Assembly (NCBI RefSeq): GCF_024055635.1
Contig: NZ_JAMXMB010000037.1
Coordinates: 1-64,000, forward strand
DNA length: 64,000 nt
Origin: Microbacterium yannicii
Lineage (GTDB): Bacteria; Actinomycetota; Actinomycetes; Actinomycetales; Microbacteriaceae
Direction: 5' to 3'
Part shown: in pieces, positions 33,900 through 42,647 of the stretch
Position numbering within the stretch: position 1 is the first letter of the stretch
How the letters are laid out: each line of letters starts with the position of its first letter
Position numbers and translations under genes: made by a program
Notes under the pieces: generated by a model
Seen by the model: only the letters and a program-made list of their open reading frames with translations
Databases searched by the model: none
Told to the model about the DNA's origin: nothing

Positions 33900-34553
33900 T
33901 CAGAATTCGCTCTCGGCGCTTCCGATCGCACGCTGCAACGTCATCCAGCTCTCGCCGCTGAGGCGGCGGACCGCGTCAGCCAGCAGCTTTCCGCCGTCGG
34001 CCTCGGGATCGTTGGCGAAGACGGTGACGAGCCCCTCCCACAGCGCGATGGTCTGCCGGGCGAGATCGACCGAGTCGACATCGGGATGCGCGAGCCCATC
34101 GTGCTTGCGCTGGTCGAACATGCGCGCGAAGATCTCGACCTGACGGGTGGTGCGACGGCCGACGTAGTCCGCTGCGGATGTGCCGGGCGTGGCCGCAAGG
34201 CCACGCACGAGCCCGGCCAGGCGGAACCGCGGATCGTCAGGGGAGCCTGCGCGGTACTGGCGTGCCAGCTCATCGGGATCCAGCCGGAGCTCGGGATCGT
34301 CGACGTGACCCGCCGCAGCGCCCTGCTCGTCGGCGAGTTCGAGGGCGGCCACGAGCAGATCGTCCCTGGTCGGGAAGTGATAGAGCACAGTCGTCTCAGG
34401 CGTATTCGATCGCTCGGCGACCTGACTCGTCGTTAGCGACTCGGGGCCGACCTCATCCACCAACTGCAGCACGACGGCTGCGATGTGCCGGCGGCGCACC
34501 AAAGTGCGCGCGTACGGTCCTCGCTTCTGGGTCACGGTCTCGGCTCTCGCCAT
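33900..34553 (-). CDS. TetR-family transcriptional regulator
   Basis: Regulator of 217 residues. Helix-turn-helix LTTSQVAERSNTPETTVLYHFPTRDDLL. It is divergent from the symporter-esterase-GH35 operon, and the 165-bp gap contains TACTC-c-GAGTA (34630-34640) and a related half-site TTTACTCGG near 34662, which are candidate binding sites. It probably represses the operon or itself. Ligand unknown. Confidence 0.88.
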   Translation of the reverse strand: MARAETVTQKRGPYARTLVRRRHIAAVVLQLVDEVGPESLTTSQVAERSNTPETTVLYHFPTRDDLLVAALELADEQGAAAGHVDDPELRLDPDELARQYRAGSPDDPRFRLAGLVRGLAATPGTSAADYVGRRTTRQVEIFARMFDQRKHDGLAHPDVDSVDLARQTIALWEGLVTVFANDPEADGGKLLADAVRRLSGESWMTLQRAIGSAESEF

Positions 34554-34616
34554 CGTCTGCTCCCACCCCGTGCGGACGAAATGACCGCTTGGCCCAAGTT
34601 TAGATGCGCCCTGTTT

Positions 34617-34624
34617 TTGCGCAA
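34617..34624. promoter_or_regulatory. TTGCGCAA palindrome, copy 2
   Basis: Same octamer as at 28597, 41041 and 51917, here in the gap between tetR and the GPH symporter gene. Confidence 0.5.
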
Positions 34625-34629
34625 CCTAT

Positions 34630-34640
34630 TACTCCGAGTA
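34630..34640. promoter_or_regulatory. TACTCCGAGTA palindrome, TetR site candidate
   Basis: TACTC and GAGTA flank a single C. A related half-site, TTTACTCGG, lies at about 34662. Both are within the divergent promoter region of tetR and the symporter. Confidence 0.45.
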
Positions 34641-34718
34641 GAAGCGCCTTGAATGCTGTGGTTTACTCGGGATTGACTTAGGGAAGCACCTTTGCCACTA
34701 CTCAGAGAAGAGCAGCTG

Positions 34719-36290
34719 ATGGCATCATCACTCGACGAGGCTCCGCCCATGGCGGACTCCGGCAAGCACGAGAGCTCGCGCGAGCGGGCCGAGGCCCGGA
34801 AGGACCGCGTCTCCATCTGGCGGATCATCCCGTGGTCGACACACTCGTTCTCGATGAACGCGCTGATCGTCATGGTGGGCTACTTCACGATCTACGCCAC
34901 GGACACGCTCCGCCTGAATCCCGCGATCGTGGGTGGACTGCTCGTCGCTGCCAAGATCGTCGACGCCATAGGCGCGCTCGTGGCCGGATACCTCGTCGAT
35001 ATCGCACCGGAGACCCGGCTCGGCAAGGCGCGTCCTTTCGACCTGGTGATCATCCTCTGCTGGGCTGCCACAGCGTGCCTGTTCTCGACGCCGGGCGGGC
35101 TGGGCGACGTTGCCAAGTACGCGTGGATCTTCACGTCCTATGTGCTGCTCACGGCGATCTTCATGCCGTTGTACAACGCGAACAATCCGCTGTACACGGC
35201 GCGGGTGTTCCCCAAGCGCGAGCACTACAGCGACGTGGCGGCCAAGACGGGAGTGGTGACCATTCTCGCTGCCATCGTCATCACGATCGTGATGCCGATC
35301 GCGGTCGGCAACGCGGGCAAGGATCCGGGTGCCTGGTCGCTGGTCGCCGTCTCTGCCGCCGTCGTCTTCACCTTGATCGGCCTCGTGCGCTTCTGGGTCT
35401 TCCGCGAGTCTCCTGAGGCCGCCGCGATCGAAGCCGAGCGCGTGCGCATGAAGGACATCCTGTTGGTCCTGCGCACCAACCCGCACATGTGGATCCTGTC
35501 GATCATGTCGCTGGTCGTCGGCATCTACGCGAGTTTCACGGCGGGCGCCTACTACTTCCGCTACATCGTGGGCGACCTCGCCCTGCAGGGAGTGGTCTCG
35601 ATCTCGTTCGTCGCGCTGATCCCGCTGATGTTCTTCTTCCCCGCCCTCATCCGCAAGCTGTCGGTCTCACGCATGATCGCCTTCTCGAGCTTCATCGGAG
35701 CGATCGGCTATCTCGTGATGACGCTGGCCGGGGGGAACATCGCCATCATCATGGTCGCCTCCGTGCTCACCGCGCTCGCCGCGCTGCCGGTCAGCTTTCT
35801 CGCGCCCATCCTCATCATCGACAACTCGACGTACAACGAGTGGAAGGGCCACCGACGCCTCGAGAGCGTCGGCGGAGCGCTGTTCTCCTTCGCAGGCACC
35901 GTCGGACAAGCAATCGCCGCCGGTCTCACGGGTGTGGTGCTCGTGATGACCGGCTATGTCGGTGCAGCCGACACTCAGTCCCCGAGCGCGATCGCGGGCA
36001 TCGTCGCGGTGAACAGCTGGATCCCCGCCATCTTCGCGGTGATCGTGGGCTTTATCGCGCTCTCCTACCACCGCCTGGAGAAGCGCATCAAGGTGATCAG
36101 CGCCGAAGTGCTGGCCCGCCGGGAGATCTCGGCCGAAGCGGAGATCATCCCCGGTGCGCCGCACAGCGGAACGGAGGCGCTGCGCGTCGTGCGCGAGGAA
36201 GGGCGGGCACCCCTGCTGCGCCGCGGATCGGCGGCCCCCCACGACGACGCCCCGGGCCGCGTCAGCCCCCAGCGAGAGGAAAGCGAATGA
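34719..36290 (+). CDS. GPH-family sugar:cation symporter
   Basis: Membrane transporter of 523 residues of the glycoside-pentoside-hexuronide family (MelB/XynP-like, MFS fold), expected to import a glycoside or oligosaccharide with Na+ or H+. About 12 hydrophobic segments; DIAPETRLGKARPFDL corresponds to the conserved loop between the second and third segments. A charged tail of about 70 residues ends the protein. ATG 34719 has a GAGAAG site; TTG 34692 is an alternative. Its stop overlaps the next gene (ATGA), tying transport to the cytoplasmic esterase. Confidence 0.85.
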   Translation: MASSLDEAPPMADSGKHESSRERAEARKDRVSIWRIIPWSTHSFSMNALIVMVGYFTIYATDTLRLNPAIVGGLLVAAKIVDAIGALVAGYLVDIAPETRLGKARPFDLVIILCWAATACLFSTPGGLGDVAKYAWIFTSYVLLTAIFMPLYNANNPLYTARVFPKREHYSDVAAKTGVVTILAAIVITIVMPIAVGNAGKDPGAWSLVAVSAAVVFTLIGLVRFWVFRESPEAAAIEAERVRMKDILLVLRTNPHMWILSIMSLVVGIYASFTAGAYYFRYIVGDLALQGVVSISFVALIPLMFFFPALIRKLSVSRMIAFSSFIGAIGYLVMTLAGGNIAIIMVASVLTALAALPVSFLAPILIIDNSTYNEWKGHRRLESVGGALFSFAGTVGQAIAAGLTGVVLVMTGYVGAADTQSPSAIAGIVAVNSWIPAIFAVIVGFIALSYHRLEKRIKVISAEVLARREISAEAEIIPGAPHSGTEALRVVREEGRAPLLRRGSAAPHDDAPGRVSPQREESE

Positions 36291-38323
36291 ACAGCCCCGA
36301 CACCGTGCTCGACCTCGTGACCGGATTCACGGCAGATGACGCGCTCTATACCCGCCCATACATCGACATCGACGAGGAGCGTGACGGCCCGTCGACGCAT
36401 CGCTACATCCATGGCGGCTTCGCCGGCACCGACAACCGCTTCTCGATGTATCTGCCTCCGGCGAACGAGTACGAAGGACGCTTCTTCCAGCACATCACTC
36501 CGGTGCCGGAAAGCGAGCACCTGGCGACTGGACTGACGGGAGCCGACGACAAGATCGGCTTCGCGTTCGCGTCAGGAGCCTTCTTCGTGGAGACGAACGG
36601 CGGCGGAGCGGTCGATCTGTCGAAGCCGCAGACCGACATCGACCCGACGATCGGTGCCTACCGCGCCGGCGCCGCCGTCGCGGGGCTCGCCAAGGTGATC
36701 GCACAGGGCGTCTACGGGTCGCACCGTACCTACGGGTACGCCTACGGCGGCTCGGGCGGCGGCTTCCGGACCATCGCCTGCGCAGAGAACACCCGCGGGG
36801 TCTGGGACGGTTTCGTGCCGCACGTCATCGGCAGCCCCGTCGCGATCCCCAACGTCTTCACGGTCCGGATGCATGCGATGAGAGTCCTTCGCGACGTGCT
36901 CGACGACATCGTCGACCAGATCGAGCCGGGGTCCGAGCAACGCCTGGGCGAGGGGCTCAGCGAGGAGGAGACGGCGGCGTTCAACGAGGTGACCCGCATG
37001 GGCTTCCCTCCGGCCGCATGGGTCGGCCACCGCACCATGGGCACCCAGGCATTCGGCGTGCTTTACAGAACGCTGAAGGCAATCGATCCCACGTACTTCG
37101 ATGACTTCTGGACGCAGCCCGGATACCTCGGCGCGGAGCCGAGCTCGTCGATCCACCGTGACCGTGTGCGCTTCTCCACGACGGTCGCAGCCGTCATCAC
37201 GCGGCGGGAGGCCGTCGCATCCGGGCTCATCGCGCTTCCCGCGGGACCGTCGGGCGGCGTGGATGAGGCGTTCAAAGGCCCAGAGCAAGGGGGAGATGTC
37301 GTGGTCGCCCTGCGCCTCGGTGAGTCCTCAGCCACCGAGCCGATGAACGCCGAGCTCCACATCGCGTCCGGTTCTACGCAGGGTGCGGTCGCCCTGCTTC
37401 AGAACGTCGTCGGCGATCTCGCTCTCGTCGACTTCCCCGAGCTGAGCCCCTTCCTGCAGCAGGTGCGGCCGGGCGACCGGGTAGACGTCGACAACAGCAA
37501 CTTCCTGGCGGCTCAGACCTATCACCGGCACCAGGTTCCGGCACCGGAGTTCACGGTCTGGGATCAATTCCGCGACGAGTCCGGCGATCCGCTGTACCCG
37601 CAGCGGGACCTCCTGCTGGGTCCGCTCATGGCGCGAGGGGCCTCGGGCGCCCTGCAGTCGGGCGACATCGGGGGCAAGATGATCGTCGTCGAGGCGCGGT
37701 ACGACCGCGAGGCGTTCGCGTGGCAGGCCGACTGGTATGCCGGCAAGGTGCGCGAGCACCTGGGCGATGCTGCCGATCAGCACCTCCGCATCTGGATGGT
37801 GGACCGTGCGCTGCACGCTGACATCTCGGATCAGGAGCTGCCGTTGCACACCGTCTCATACCTCGGCGTGGTGCACCAGGCGCTCCGCCAGGTGGCTGCC
37901 TGGGCCGAAGACGGCATCGAGCCGTCGCCCTCGACGCGGTACGAGGTGGTCGACGGTCAGATCCGGCTCACCGACCCGAGCAACCCCGGCGGGGTTCAGC
38001 CCGTTGTCGCACTGACCGTCTCGGGAGGCGCACGCGCGGCGGTCGCCATCGGTGAGGAGGTCGAGTTGCCTGTGACGGGTTCTGCCGTGGACCCCCGATC
38101 TCGCGTCGTGGAGGTTCGTTGGGACCTCGACGGCAGCGGCGAGTATGCCGTCGGTGGTGTTGTGCCCCCGGCATCCGTCGTTGATCAGTCGATCCGGCAT
38201 GCCTTCCAGGAGGCTGGCACCTACTTCGTCACCGCGAAGGTCACGGCTCAGCAGCACGGCGACCCAGAGACCCCCTTCGCGCGCGTCGACAACCTCGCCC
38301 GCGTCCGCATCGTGGTCGCATGA
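36287..38323 (+). CDS. Cytoplasmic esterase-like alpha/beta-hydrolase with PKD-like tail
   Basis: Protein of 678 residues, a clear paralogue of the secreted protein at 31968: shared RFFQ, YAYGGSGGG elbow with Ser156, GVWDGFVP, DDFWTQPGYLG, YRHQVP, WDQFRD, GDPLYPQR, GKMIVV and a C-terminal PKD-like domain (VEVRWDLDGSGEY, FQEAGTYFVTAKV). It has no signal peptide, and about 80 extra residues between PGYLG and YHRHQ that the secreted form lacks. Coupled to the symporter by ATGA overlap with GAGAGGA upstream. An intracellular deacylase for imported oligosaccharides is inferred; the enzymatic activity is unproven. Confidence 0.65.
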   Translation: MNSPDTVLDLVTGFTADDALYTRPYIDIDEERDGPSTHRYIHGGFAGTDNRFSMYLPPANEYEGRFFQHITPVPESEHLATGLTGADDKIGFAFASGAFFVETNGGGAVDLSKPQTDIDPTIGAYRAGAAVAGLAKVIAQGVYGSHRTYGYAYGGSGGGFRTIACAENTRGVWDGFVPHVIGSPVAIPNVFTVRMHAMRVLRDVLDDIVDQIEPGSEQRLGEGLSEEETAAFNEVTRMGFPPAAWVGHRTMGTQAFGVLYRTLKAIDPTYFDDFWTQPGYLGAEPSSSIHRDRVRFSTTVAAVITRREAVASGLIALPAGPSGGVDEAFKGPEQGGDVVVALRLGESSATEPMNAELHIASGSTQGAVALLQNVVGDLALVDFPELSPFLQQVRPGDRVDVDNSNFLAAQTYHRHQVPAPEFTVWDQFRDESGDPLYPQRDLLLGPLMARGASGALQSGDIGGKMIVVEARYDREAFAWQADWYAGKVREHLGDAADQHLRIWMVDRALHADISDQELPLHTVSYLGVVHQALRQVAAWAEDGIEPSPSTRYEVVDGQIRLTDPSNPGGVQPVVALTVSGGARAAVAIGEEVELPVTGSAVDPRSRVVEVRWDLDGSGEYAVGGVVPPASVVDQSIRHAFQEAGTYFVTAKVTAQQHGDPETPFARVDNLARVRIVVA

Positions 38324-38366
38324 GACGTGACGCCGCACGTTCCATGTTCCCGCCCCGGGAGGTTTC

Positions 38367-39965
38367 ATGAACGACCCGCACCGCAGATTCGTCGATGGCC
38401 GATTCGTGCTGCGCGGACGCCCCTACCTGATCGTCGGAGGCGAACTCCACAACTCCGGATCCAGCACGCCGCGCGCGATCGAACAGTCCTTGGACGTCGC
38501 CGCCGAGATCGGCGTCAACACGGTCTTGGCGCCTGTGGCCTGGGAACTGATCGAACCGCAAGAGGGTGTCTTCGACTTCCACACGGTGGACGCGCTCATC
38601 GAAGGCGCGCGCACTCGCGGGCTTCACATCGTCCCGTTGTGGTTCGGCACCTGGAAGAACGGGATGTCGACGTACGTGCCGGGCTGGGTCAAGCAGGACC
38701 CCGAGCGGTTCCCGCGCATCCGGAACGCGTCAGGCGAATCGATCGAGGCGATCTCGCCGTTCTGCCGGGCCGCGCGAGACGCGGATGCGCTCGCCTTCGC
38801 CGCACTCATGCGCCATCTCGCTGCGCACGACGACGGTGAGACGGTGCTGATGGTGCAGGTCGAGAACGAGGTCGGGGTGCTCGGCGATTCCCGGGATCGC
38901 AGCCCGCTCGCCGAAGAGCGATGGGGGGATGCTGTCCCGGCCGCCGTGCGTGAGGCCGTGGGTCGATCCCGCCCCGGCCGTCTGCGCAGTACCATGCAGC
39001 GGTCGGGTGGCGGCGAGAACGCCGACTGGCAGACCCTCTTCGGCGACGAGGCGGACGAGGCGTTCATGGCGTCGGCGTACGCGTCGTACATCGACGCCGT
39101 TGCTCGCGCGGGGCGCGAGGCGTTCGACGTTCCGCTGTATGTGAACGCCTGGGTCGACGCCAATCTCGAGAGCGACGGCGGCGACTCGGAGTTCGCCCTC
39201 GGCGGCGGGACTTCGCCGGGCGTGTACCCGAGCGGTGGGCCGCTGCGGCATACGTCCAGCATCTGGCGTGCGCTCGCGCCGACCCTCGACTTTCTCGCGC
39301 CGGATCTGTACTTCGGGTCGTTCGACCTGATCGCCGGCGAGTACGCAGCGATCGACGGCATCCTCTTCATTCCAGAGATGCAATGCAATCGCGTCGGAGT
39401 AGAGCAGATGTTCCGTGCCGTCGGTCAGCTCGGAGCATCCGGGGTCGCGCCGTTCGCCTTCGACCTGATGACGAAAGACGATCCTCACTACGCGGATGTG
39501 AAGGATGCGTTCGCCCTGCTGTCTGCGATCGGCCGTGTGGTCGAACAGCACCCCGGCGCTGAACTCACCGGCTTCACACTGACCGACACCGATCCCACGC
39601 GGCGGCTGTTCCCGGACGGCGCACTGGAAGTGACGCGCAGCCACATGGCCGAGATCTTTCCGACACCCCGAAACGGGGTAGGTGTCGTCGCCAGACTGGA
39701 CGACGACGCATATGTGATCGTCGGGCGGGGGTTCGCGGTGAGGGCCCTGAGAGCCGATGGCGCGAGGGCCGGGTGGCTCAGTGTCGAAGAACTCGAGCAC
39801 GAGGACGATCAGTGGGTGGTTCGTCGGCGTCTGAACGGCGATGAGATCGGCGGCGGGGAGTGGATACGCCTGCCGGCGATCGAGCAAGTTCAATCCGAGC
39901 TGTTCCCGATCCGCCAGAGCACGGTGTCCTCAGGGGCGCTGCGAGTGAGAACGTACTCCTACTGA
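38367..39965 (+). CDS. GH35-like glycosidase with DUF5597-type C-terminus
   Basis: Cytoplasmic glycosidase of 532 residues resembling GH35/GH42 beta-galactosidases of the DUF5597 group. LWFGTWKNGMSTYVPGWVK is characteristic. Acid/base Glu168 is in VQVENE (163-168) and nucleophile Glu337 in IPEMQC. It would release terminal galactose or arabinose from oligosaccharides. GGGAGG lies 5 nt before ATG 38367; 43 bp after the esterase gene, so part of the same operon. Its stop overlaps the convergent lacI gene by 7 bp. Confidence 0.85.
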   Translation: MNDPHRRFVDGRFVLRGRPYLIVGGELHNSGSSTPRAIEQSLDVAAEIGVNTVLAPVAWELIEPQEGVFDFHTVDALIEGARTRGLHIVPLWFGTWKNGMSTYVPGWVKQDPERFPRIRNASGESIEAISPFCRAARDADALAFAALMRHLAAHDDGETVLMVQVENEVGVLGDSRDRSPLAEERWGDAVPAAVREAVGRSRPGRLRSTMQRSGGGENADWQTLFGDEADEAFMASAYASYIDAVARAGREAFDVPLYVNAWVDANLESDGGDSEFALGGGTSPGVYPSGGPLRHTSSIWRALAPTLDFLAPDLYFGSFDLIAGEYAAIDGILFIPEMQCNRVGVEQMFRAVGQLGASGVAPFAFDLMTKDDPHYADVKDAFALLSAIGRVVEQHPGAELTGFTLTDTDPTRRLFPDGALEVTRSHMAEIFPTPRNGVGVVARLDDDAYVIVGRGFAVRALRADGARAGWLSVEELEHEDDQWVVRRRLNGDEIGGGEWIRLPAIEQVQSELFPIRQSTVSSGALRVRTYSY

Positions 39966-41017
39966 CTCGGTGCCCCCGGTGCGGACTCGACGTCGTCGCC
40001 GGTTCCGAAGCCGGTGGAGCCTCGCGCCACGAGTGCCGAGGGAAGCTCGACGCGCTCGAAATGGTCCGCATCCCGGTGACGCAGGTCTCTGACCAGCTCG
40101 ACGGCTCGAGCAGCCATCTCGCGCAGCGGCTGCTGCACGGAGGTCAGCGGCGGGCTGGCGGTCGCGGCTCGCGGCTCGTCGTTGAACCCCACGACGCGGA
40201 TGTCGTCGGGAATGCGGCGACCCAAACGGCCGGCAGCGCGGTACACCGCGAAGGCCATCTCGTCGTTGCAGGCGAAGACGGCGGTCGGCGTGGGGGCCGA
40301 CACGAGCGTCTTCAGCAGCTCTTCGGTGACGACCGCGTCGGTCCAGCGCCCGTTCACGTGGTGAACCGGCGACTCCGGGCGGTGATCGGCGATCGCCTGG
40401 CGGAAGCCCTCCTCGCGGGCCCGCCCGAAGCGATAGGGCGGCGTTCCCGTCACCACGACGAACCCTGCGGCACCCGACTCGATCAGATGGATGCCGGCGT
40501 CATAGCCTCCCTGCCAGTCGGTCGTGCCGACGCTGGCGAGCTCGCCCTGGGGGTCGGATCGAGGCTCGAGAAGCACGATCGGGATCCGCAGTCCTCGGAG
40601 CTGGTCGAGTTGGCGCTGAGTGGGCCGGATGATGCCGATGATGACACCGGACGGCCGTCGCGTCGCGACGCGTGTCGGCCAGTCATCGGCAGGATCGTCG
40701 CGCTCGAGCGTCAGGACGAGATCGAACCCCAGCCGGAACGCCGCCTCGCGAGCTCCCGTCGTGACGGCGTCCGTCCACGCGTCGTCGAAGCTGCCCAGCA
40801 CGAGCTCGATAAGGCGCGGGTCCAGCACGGTCGGGCGACCCCGATGAGGCCCCGAGGCGTCGTACTCGAGCGCGCGCGCGGCTTCGAGAACCCTCTCCCG
40901 CGTCTCGCGCTTGAGGTCGCCTCGCCCCGAGAGCACGCGGGACACGGACGACACCGACACCCCTGCCGCCGCTGCGATCGTGCGCAGCGTGACGGTGCGA
41001 TCAGGGGAGCCGTCCAT
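39959..41017 (-). CDS. LacI-family transcriptional regulator
   Basis: Regulator of 352 residues. Helix-turn-helix VTLRTIAAAAGVSVSSVSRVL with GDLKRETRERVLEAAR, then a sugar-binding domain. ATG 41017 has GGAAGG 6 nt upstream; longer readings have no such site. It is divergent from the GH43 beta-xylosidase gene and the gap contains TTGCGCAA at 41041-41048, a good LacI half-palindrome core. The same octamer before two other sugar operons suggests it may control more than one of them. Confidence 0.9.
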   Translation of the reverse strand: MDGSPDRTVTLRTIAAAAGVSVSSVSRVLSGRGDLKRETRERVLEAARALEYDASGPHRGRPTVLDPRLIELVLGSFDDAWTDAVTTGAREAAFRLGFDLVLTLERDDPADDWPTRVATRRPSGVIIGIIRPTQRQLDQLRGLRIPIVLLEPRSDPQGELASVGTTDWQGGYDAGIHLIESGAAGFVVVTGTPPYRFGRAREEGFRQAIADHRPESPVHHVNGRWTDAVVTEELLKTLVSAPTPTAVFACNDEMAFAVYRAAGRLGRRIPDDIRVVGFNDEPRAATASPPLTSVQQPLREMAARAVELVRDLRHRDADHFERVELPSALVARGSTGFGTGDDVESAPGAPSQ

Positions 41018-41040
41018 GGAGGCCCTTCCTCTCCGCTTAT

Positions 41041-41048
41041 TTGCGCAA
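41041..41048. promoter_or_regulatory. TTGCGCAA palindrome, copy 3
   Basis: In the 109-bp gap between lacI (39959) and the GH43 gene. Best candidate operator of this LacI because it is adjacent to its own gene. Confidence 0.55.
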
Positions 41049-41126
41049 CGACCGTGGGGCGGATCCAATGTACTGCGAGGATCGCCTGGCGGAGGACCGA
41101 CGAGGTTCCGTTCGAGAGGAGAACCG

Positions 41127-42632
41127 GTGATCGAGGCTGCAGTCAGTGAGCCCACGCGCGCGATGAGCGCGGAGGTCCAGCCGATCATCCCCGGGTTCTT
41201 CCCCGACCCCACGGTCTGCCGTGTGGGCGGGGACTACTACATCGCGAACTCCAGCTTCGAGTACTTTCCGGGTGCGCCGATCTTCCACAGCCGCGACCTC
41301 GTGAGCTGGACCCAGATCGGCAACATCCTGACGCGTCGGTCGCAGTTCCGAGTCGGCATCCCGGGTCCCTCGACCGGCATCTATGGTTCGACGCTGCGTC
41401 ACCACGACGGACGCTTCTGGTTCATCACGACGAACATCAGCGACTTCGAGTCCGGGCAGCTCATCGTTCATGCGACCGATCCGGCGGGTCCGTGGAGTGA
41501 CCCCGTCTTCGTGCCCGAGGCGATCGGCATCGATCCGGACCTGTGCTGGGACGATGACGGCACCTGCTACCTCACCTGGCACGTGCTCGACTTCACCGTC
41601 GGTGGCCAGGGCATCCGCCAGGCGCCGATCGACCTCGCCACGGGCCGCCTCCGCGAGCCGCATTATCCGGTCTGGCAGGGGAGCGGGATGCCGATGGCCG
41701 AGGGTCCCCACCTCTACCGCATCGGCGAAAGCTGGTACATCGTGCTCGCCGAGGGCGGCACCGAGCGCGGGCATTGCGTGACAGTCGCGCGCGGACCGAG
41801 CCCCCGTGGCCCCTTCGAATCATGCCCTCACAACCCCGTCTTCACTCACCGCAGCAGTTCGCACCCCGTGCAGAACGTCGGCCATGCCGACCTCGTCCAG
41901 ACGCCGGACGGCGCCTGGGCCGCCGTCTATCTCGGTGCTCGCCCGCGCGGGTCGACACCCGGCTTTCACGTGCTCGGCCGCGAGTCGTTCCTCGCCGGCG
42001 TGGACTGGGTCGACGGGTGGCCCGTGTTCGACGAGGCGCGCTTCGAGATCCTGCGGGGCGGTTCCGGCTTCGTGGAGGACTTCACGGGTGCGGTACTCGA
42101 TCCGCGTTGGGTCACCGCGGGCAGTGAGCCCGACGCCGTGGTCGAACGGGCGCTGGAGGGCGGCATCCGGTTCCGTGCGTGGGGGTCGGCCGGTGACGTG
42201 CTCTGCACGCGGGTGACGGAGTTCGCGTGGCAGGCCGATGCCGTCGTGGATCGGTCCGGCGTCCTCGGACTGCGCCTCGACGACCGGCACTGGTGCGGCG
42301 TCGTCTTCGAGCACGGCCACGCGTACGCGATCGTGCAGATCGGCGATATCCGTCAGCGGATCGGCGCGGTCGACATCGCCGGCGAGACTGCGACCCTGCG
42401 CATCTCGACGACCCCTCCACAGACGCCCCCGGTGCCGTTCGGCTACGCCGGCCCCGACGATGTGGTGCTCTCGGTCGTCCGTGGCGGTGAAGCGACCGAG
42501 CTCGCCCGCCTCGACGGCCGCTACTTCTCCACCGAGGTCGCCGCCGGCTTCACCGGCCGGATGCTCGCTCTCGGTGCTCCGTCCCGCGATGGGCGTGTCC
42601 TCTCGGTCGCCTATCGACCGCTTCCTGACTGA
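41127..42632 (+). CDS. GH43 beta-xylosidase with C-terminal beta-sandwich
   Basis: Cytoplasmic GH43 enzyme of 501 residues. Catalytic base Asp27 in GFFPDPTV, pKa modulator Asp136 in GIDPDL and acid Glu192 in AEGPHLY. From about 305 a second domain (FVEDFTGAVLDPRW...) matches the concanavalin-like C-terminal module of beta-xylosidases, which shapes the active site. GTG 41127 is chosen for the AGGAGA site 4 nt upstream; ATG 41163 has none. Expected to cleave xylose from xylo-oligosaccharides. The next gene begins 15 bp later. Confidence 0.9.
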   Translation: MIEAAVSEPTRAMSAEVQPIIPGFFPDPTVCRVGGDYYIANSSFEYFPGAPIFHSRDLVSWTQIGNILTRRSQFRVGIPGPSTGIYGSTLRHHDGRFWFITTNISDFESGQLIVHATDPAGPWSDPVFVPEAIGIDPDLCWDDDGTCYLTWHVLDFTVGGQGIRQAPIDLATGRLREPHYPVWQGSGMPMAEGPHLYRIGESWYIVLAEGGTERGHCVTVARGPSPRGPFESCPHNPVFTHRSSSHPVQNVGHADLVQTPDGAWAAVYLGARPRGSTPGFHVLGRESFLAGVDWVDGWPVFDEARFEILRGGSGFVEDFTGAVLDPRWVTAGSEPDAVVERALEGGIRFRAWGSAGDVLCTRVTEFAWQADAVVDRSGVLGLRLDDRHWCGVVFEHGHAYAIVQIGDIRQRIGAVDIAGETATLRISTTPPQTPPVPFGYAGPDDVVLSVVRGGEATELARLDGRYFSTEVAAGFTGRMLALGAPSRDGRVLSVAYRPLPD

Positions 42633-42647
42633 ATCCCCGAGGACACC

